A stretch of 64,000 bases of DNA from Emiliania huxleyi CCMP1516 (Eukaryota; Haptophyta; Isochrysidales; Noelaerhabdaceae). Within the stretch, counting starts at the first letter, position 1; each line of letters begins with the position of its first letter. The notes under the pieces are model-generated. The model ran no database searches. It saw only the letters and a list, made by a program, of their open reading frames with translations, and was not told where the DNA came from. The DNA lies in assembly GCF_000372725.1 (NCBI RefSeq), contig NW_005200507.1:277328-341327 (forward strand), read 5' to 3'. This document shows positions 59,581-64,000 of the stretch, one piece after another. Made by a program: the position numbers and the translations under genes.

Positions 59581-60111
59581 TAAACAAGACAACTCTCTCT
59601 CACAGGACACAAACAAAAACTGGCGCGTGCTAGCACAGACAGGCTCGACACAGGTGCGAACTGGCGCGTGCTAGCACAATCACAGGCACACCACCGGAGC
59701 CGCCTAAGCGACTCCGCTAAGAACGGCAATGCACCTAGCCCAAAAAAAAGTACAGCGATCTTACAGCGATCGCCAACTCGCTTGGGGGTCGTCTCTCCGC
59801 AAGGCCAAGCCCAAGGGGGCAGCCTCCCGACCGCATCGAATTCATCGACGCGGGCTCTCTCGCCTCTCGGCTACGCCTACGGGACCAGCCTCCTCCCCAG
59901 CTTCGGCTGAGCCTGAGGGCTGACAAGCTGCCGAGCCCAAATCACAAACAAACCGATCAAACCCGTCCAAAAAACACAAGTCACAAGAAGAGAAAACCCC
60001 ATCTCTCTCTCAAATCACTGTGTCTGTGTACTGAGAGTCGGTCGAGAGAGAGATAAAGACTGTTCGAGAGTGTGATTTCTTGTTGGGTTTCCAAAAAATC
60101 TTCTCTCGACT
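59581..60111. other. gap with local repeats
   Basis: 'aactggcgcgtgctagcaca' occurs twice (59619 and 59658 region), 'cttacagcgatcg/acagcgatc' is repeated near 59753, and AT-rich sequence with ctctctc runs follows. No gene. Confidence 0.45.
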
Positions 60112-60175
60112 CCACACCCCTCTCCTTAAAATCCCTGTGTGGTGGGCTGGTGGCGGCGTGCTGTCCTCCCATCGT
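60112..60175 (+). repeat. R2 3'-UTR fragment
   Basis: 'ccacacccctctccttaaaatccctgtgtggtgg' up to 'gtcctcccatcg', truncated before the tail. Confidence 0.65.
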
Positions 60176-60205
60176 TGTTTTGACCGCGCAAGATATAGAG
60201 GGTGG

Positions 60206-60652
60206 CTAAGGGCTCTGCCCGCAAGGCGCCCGCGTCGCAGACGCGGTGCCATTGACAAATCTGCGATATACCCCCACACGAGCAAATAGCAAAATCCGAA
60301 TACCGTGCACGAACTGCGTGATCTGAGCCGTGGACGGGGGCAAAGCTTCAGCTGGTGCCAAGACATTCGTAAAATTGAAGCCAAGAACGTCCGCCAAATC
60401 CGTGCTAGCTGCTAGGGAAAGCTGATCGAGCCCAGCGTGCCCGCGGCCGCCTCCCGCGCAGCACCGCCGCTGGGGACGACACTCGAGCCCACGCACCGGG
60501 CAAAGCAGGACGCTGCAGAAGCGGTTGGAGAGGCAGCCGGCGTCTGCCGTCACAACGAGTCCCAGCGCTGGTTGGACATGCGCGTCGGCTCGCCCGAGGA
60601 CTGCTGTCGCGACCCTCCCGTCGTGACGCAGCCTCCCCGACGAGCTCTGCAA
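60206..60652 (-). CDS. uncertain minus-strand coding remnant
   Basis: An open frame whose last ~65 residues look protein-like (DLADVLGFNFTNVLAPAEAL, FVHGIRILLFARVGVYRRFV). The first half is low-complexity. No family recognised, and no start or partner exon could be fixed. Confidence 0.25.
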   Translation of the reverse strand: MQSSSGRLRHDGRVATAVLGRADAHVQPALGLVVTADAGCLSNRFCSVLLCPVRGLECRPQRRCCAGGGRGHAGLDQLSLAASTDLADVLGFNFTNVLAPAEALPPSTAQITQFVHGIRILLFARVGVYRRFVNGTASATRAPCGQSP

Positions 60653-60774
60653 CCGAGGAGAGTGAGGGTGCGCCTCCCCTCACTGCTGGCCTGGCTGCGC
60701 ACCGCCCCACAAAGCACCCCCTCGAGCATCTCTACAAGTACCCCAGTCTGAGGGTTAGGTTTCTGGAGCCTCGG

Positions 60775-61285
60775 GTGCTTTTACGCTTTTGATCGGGTCA
60801 GGGGAGAGTGCGACTTTTACCACTTTGGTCGTCTCGGAGCGCCCAACTTTTAGCATGTTTCAAAAATTTCTTCGGCGCTGCGCGCCGCGGGTGCAGCAAG
60901 TACTAGCTATCCCTATCGTCCCGCAACGGCAAAGTAGTTCCCACACACTATGGCTAAAAAAATGCTGCCGCTCGCCCCTCGAATGCGCCCGCCGGTGTGT
61001 GTCCAAACATGTAGCGCTACAAGTTTGTGACACATAAGGACGCATCCTCCCACAACACTTCACCCGCTGGCTTGGTTGCAGCTGCCGAGGTACCATCTGC
61101 CGGCTTGGGGGGGCTAGTGGCATTCGCCGGAGAGTAGAATGTCCAAAATTTTCGCGCGCCTGCGGCGGCGCGACTTTTACCATTTTGCCCCGGGCGGGCC
61201 CACTTTTGTCGTTTTGCCCCAAATCTACGGCTAGCCGTGCTTTTAGCGTTTTGACCCAAATCGGCCGAACTTTTAGGATACCCTC
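60775..61285. repeat. interrupted array of 'cttttaNcNttttg' units
   Basis: Units such as gcttttacgcttttg (60777), acttttaccactttgg (60813), acttttagcatgttt (60845), acttttaccattttgcccc (61171), acttttgtcgttttgcccc (61201), cttttagcgttttgaccc (61231) and acttttaggata (61267) recur about every 30 bp in two clusters split by ~320 bp of unrelated sequence. Confidence 0.6.
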
Positions 61286-61287
61286 AG

Positions 61288-61460
61288 ACTATGACAAGTA
61301 CAATTACAAGGGCGACCTTCTCCAAGTCGTCAACGCGCCCGGCGGCTCCGGCAAGACTTTAGCCTTGGCCACCCTCCTTGCGGAGCAGGAGGAGATCCGC
61401 TCTCGGTCGGCAACGTGGCAGCTCGTCGAAGGACTCGGTAGTTGTGACCCCCCTGAGTGA
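61288..61460 (+). pseudogene. P-loop ATPase/helicase-like fragment
   Basis: It reads DYDKYNYKGDLLQVVNAPGG then SGKTLALATLLAEQEEIRSR, a Walker A motif (APGGSGKT) with flanking sequence typical of a helicase N-terminal core, then stops after ~55 codons. No Walker B or helicase motifs follow, so it is a fragment or one exon of an unresolved gene. Confidence 0.4.
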
Positions 61461-61916
61461 GGACAGGAGAGAGAGAGCTTTGACCTTTGTTTGTGGTGTT
61501 GGTGTACGCAATAACGGGACAGGGTAGTCGTTCTCTCTAGCTCCCCTTCTAGCTCTTGGCATGAGCTGCGCCCTGTGTCCGACCCCTTTTGCGCAGCAAC
61601 ACCTTAAACTTTTAGGCCCTCCAATCCAAATTCGGGTCCGAGCGTAGCGGAGTGGGCCCCGAGTTTGAAAAGGGCGACGGACGCTTGCGTCCTAGCCTCC
61701 AACAACGCCTCCCCGGCGCAGAGGGGCCCCCGGAGGGATGCTCAACCGCTCCACGCCACGCCGCTTGCGGCGGTCCTATTCCCAGCTCCGCTGAGGCACC
61801 GCTTGCTGGAATTCTTTTTCCAGCCGTTCCAGGGCACCGGCCCGCTCTCGGCCAGTCTTCCCTTCGGTAGCTACTGGGTGGTCGCCGTGGCTCAATTTCC
61901 TCACTTATCTCTACCC

Positions 61917-63892
61917 ATGGCCCTCGTCCGGACGCCGCTCTTCTGGGACCGCCGCGGCCCGCTGAGCGACGCGCTGCTGCCACTCAGCCTCGCGTACGCC
62001 GCAGCGACGTACGCCGTCGAGGCGCTGCGCCCACCGCCCCGCCGGTCGCAGGCGCCCGTCGTCTGCGTCGGGGCGGCGGTCGCGGGCGGCGCGGGCAAGA
62101 CGCCGCTGGTGCTCGCACTCGCCGAGCGGCTCCTGCGGCCGCCACGGTCGCACACGCCCCACATCCTCACGCGCGGCTACGGCGGCTCCGAGCGCGGCCC
62201 GCTGCGCGTCGCGCCGGAGGTGCACTCCGCCGCGCGGGTCGGCGACGAGGCGCGGCTGCTCTCGCGCACCGCGCCGACGTGGGTATGCGCCGACCGGTGG
62301 GCGGGCGCCTCCGCCGCCTGCGCGAGCGCGACGCCGCCCTCGGTCCTGCTGATGGACGACGGTGCGGGCCTAGACGAGCGCCCTGTGCATCCGGAGGCAT
62401 TCACGCGAGACTCTGGCGCACGATGCCGCATTCAGACCCGGAGGTCGTCTCCGTCTCCCTGCACCGCCAGGTCTGCAGCACCCGACCTTGCACCGCGACC
62501 TCTCGCTCCTCGTCGTCGACGCGGAGCATCTGCTCGGGAACGGTTGGGCGACCTGCCCGGCACCTCTCTCTCTCTCCCTCTCTCCCTCTCTCCCCCTCTC
62601 TCTCTCTCTCCCTGGGTCCTCCGAAGCCCTGCCTGCGCCCTGCCTGCACCCATGCCGCGAACCCCGACCTCCCCCGGCCATCAGGTCGAGTGCTGCCTGC
62701 CGGCCCACTCCGCGAGCCCTTCCACAGAAGCCTCGCCCGCGCGGACGCCGTCGTGGTGCCTGATTCACCGAGATTCGCCGAGATTCGCCGAGATTCGCCG
62801 AGATTCGCCGAGAAGTCTCTGCGACGCCGACGCGGCGCTCTCGCCGCTCCCTTCGAGGCCTCCATCCATGAGTGAACCAGCTGCGAACCAGCTGCCTGTG
62901 CATGGCCATTCAGGCGCTCTCGCCGCCGGCCGACGCCGCTTCGCGCTCGCTCGGCGCGCCGCCCTGGACGCACATCCCAGCAACCCGGCTAGCGCGCGGG
63001 AGGAGAGATGCGGCTGTGCTCCGTCGTCGCCACGCCCTCGTCTCTCTGCTCGCAGCCCTCGTCAGCCCTCGTCCGCTCGCGAGGCTCCGAACCGACGGCC
63101 CGATGCTGCCTCCCGCCCCTGACGCCGGCCTTGCCCTCTCGGCCTGCCCTCTCCGCAGCCGAGCAGCCCTCCGAGTGCAGCTTGCGGCGGCGGCTCCGCC
63201 TCCCGCCCGAGATGCTTCTCCTGCGGGACACCCTAGATGCACAGAGGTAGCCGAGAGCAGCCGAGAGCAGCCGAGAGCAGCCGAGAGCAGCCGAGAGGAG
63301 CCTCCTGCGATGGTACTAGATGCGGACCAGCGGGCACCGTAACCTATGGTATGCAACGTTCCCAACCAACCAGGCAGGAGCAGCTGCACCAGCCGTCCTC
63401 GTGCCCCTCCCGAGACTCTGACGCAGTTGCTGCAGCTCGCCGCAGCTCTCATCTCGCCAGACGCGTGCTCTAGGCGAGGGCGCCTCCGCCCGGCCGCAGA
63501 GCAGAGCCGACGCGTCTCGGGCGCGCGCGTGGTTGCCTTCACCGCCACGGCGCGGCCGCAGCGTTTCTTCCGGACTCTGCGCCCTCCTGCAGATGAGCAA
63601 CCCAGCTCTGTGCTTCGGAGCACACATCCTCAACACACATCCTCCGCCACTCGAGAGCACGCGCACTCCCGCCGTACCTCAACGTGCAACTGCTCCACGC
63701 TCAGCTCACCGCACGACCCCACAGCCACACAAGACGAGCCGGACGCTGGTGCCGCTTCGCAGGCGTTCCCTCGGATGCCGCCTGTGCGGCACGCTCGCGC
63801 TGCCCGACCACGCGCCCGTGCCGGCCACCGCCCTGGCGCAGCTGCGGCGCGAGGCGGCAACCGAGGGGGCCCTGCTCGTCACCACCGAGAAG
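61917..63892 (+). CDS. LPXK: LpxK, tetraacyldisaccharide 4'-kinase (runs off window)
   Basis: Secure exons are 61917-62361, 62471-62542 and 62685 to about 62753; a later exon ends at 63892 (phase-consistent LALPDHAP ... EGALLVTTEK|gt). Landmarks in order: RTPLFWDRRGPLSDALLPLS, PVVCVGAAVAGGAGKTPLVL (Walker A, residues 57-62), ILTRGYGGSERGPLRV, VGDEARLLSR, ADRWAGA, LLMDDG|LQHPTLHRDLSLLVVD, LLGNG|RVLPAGPLREPF, RADAVVV and TTEK. LpxK phosphorylates the lipid A disaccharide precursor; plants and some algae keep it in organelles. The middle exons (62754-63700) I could not fix. A probable exon end lies at 63246 before a gccgaga array. Confidence 0.88.
62762..62815 (+). repeat. (gattcgccga)n array in an LpxK intron
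   Basis: Five units of gccgagattc start within about 10-15 nt of the probable donor gtcgtg|gtgcct. Confidence 0.8.
63246..63302 (+). repeat. (agccgagagc)n array next to a probable donor
   Basis: Five units begin immediately at a GT (cacagag|gtagccgaga) that looks like a 5' splice site of the LpxK gene. Confidence 0.75.
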
Positions 63893-63900
63893 GTAGCACT

Positions 63901-63953
<53 letters not shown>

Positions 63954-63960
63954 CAGCAGC

Positions 63961-63992
<32 letters not shown>

Positions 63993-64000
63993 TGGTAGTA
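63893..64000 (+). repeat. (agc)n/(agt)n microsatellite in the terminal LpxK intron
   Basis: It starts at the donor gtagcact and continues as (agc)n, then (agt)n/(ggt)n, to the window edge. Confidence 0.9.

Overview
This looks like nuclear DNA from a GC-rich, intron-bearing unicellular eukaryote, most likely a microalga of the haptophyte/chromist kind. The evidence is: spliceosomal genes whose introns start with GC about as often as with GT (19 of 36 introns I could infer); a leader of signal-peptide-plus-transit-peptide type (3992 gene); AP2-like repeat proteins; and eukaryote-only genes such as UBA5, UTP5/WDR43, a LENG8-like SAC3/GANP protein and an axonemal dynein heavy-chain relic, next to a plant/algal-style LpxK. 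The lineage is inferred from gene content and style, not from any search.

Layout. 1-3.3 kb: repeats, including a 1.7 kb transposable element with long terminal inverted repeats and an 8-bp target duplication. 3.3-11.5 kb: a small membrane protein (-), a plastid-targeted unknown (+), a TLC-like membrane protein (+) and a ~1060-residue coiled-coil protein (-). 11.5-13.2 kb: repeats. 13.3-20.8 kb: a SET-domain methyltransferase (+), a coiled-coil/GAS2-like protein (-), a short-repeat cluster, and a UDP-glucose pyrophosphorylase (-) whose first exon abuts an EF-hand exon and probably forms one gene with it. 20.9-24 kb: transposon remains, including a second copy of the inverted-repeat element. 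24-30.5 kb: a Hyp/Ser O-glycosyltransferase-like protein (+), a 5'-truncated retroelement-like copy (-), a voltage-sensor-like membrane protein (+) and a degenerate seryl-tRNA-synthetase-like gene (-). 30.5-39.3 kb: repeats, a broken and an intact AP2-repeat gene, and a dynein heavy-chain relic. 39.3-59.2 kb is gene-dense: UBA5, a 2OG-Fe(II) dioxygenase, a TPR-ankyrin-methyltransferase fusion, a mitochondrial carrier, an internally duplicated O-methyltransferase, LENG8-like, a small zinc-binding protein, a large EF-hand protein and UTP5. 59.3-61.9 kb: repeats and gene scraps. 61.9 kb to the end: LpxK, running off the window.

The strongest unusual signal is how introns are built. At least seven introns or splice sites, in five unrelated genes, are flanked by direct repeats of 9-26 bp that copy exon sequence. 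In the clearest cases the first copy supplies the 5' splice site (GT or GC) and the inserted block ends in the 3' AG, so splicing restores the uninterrupted exon: the footprint expected of recent intron gain. Separately, five introns, and a sixth site that looks like one, carry tandem copies of a ~10-nt GCCGAGA unit, always in the sense orientation and usually starting next to the donor. Other items worth attention are the candidate EF-hand-UGPase fusion, a SerRS-like protein without recognisable class II catalytic motifs, and a 271-bp near-identical internal duplication in an O-methyltransferase gene.
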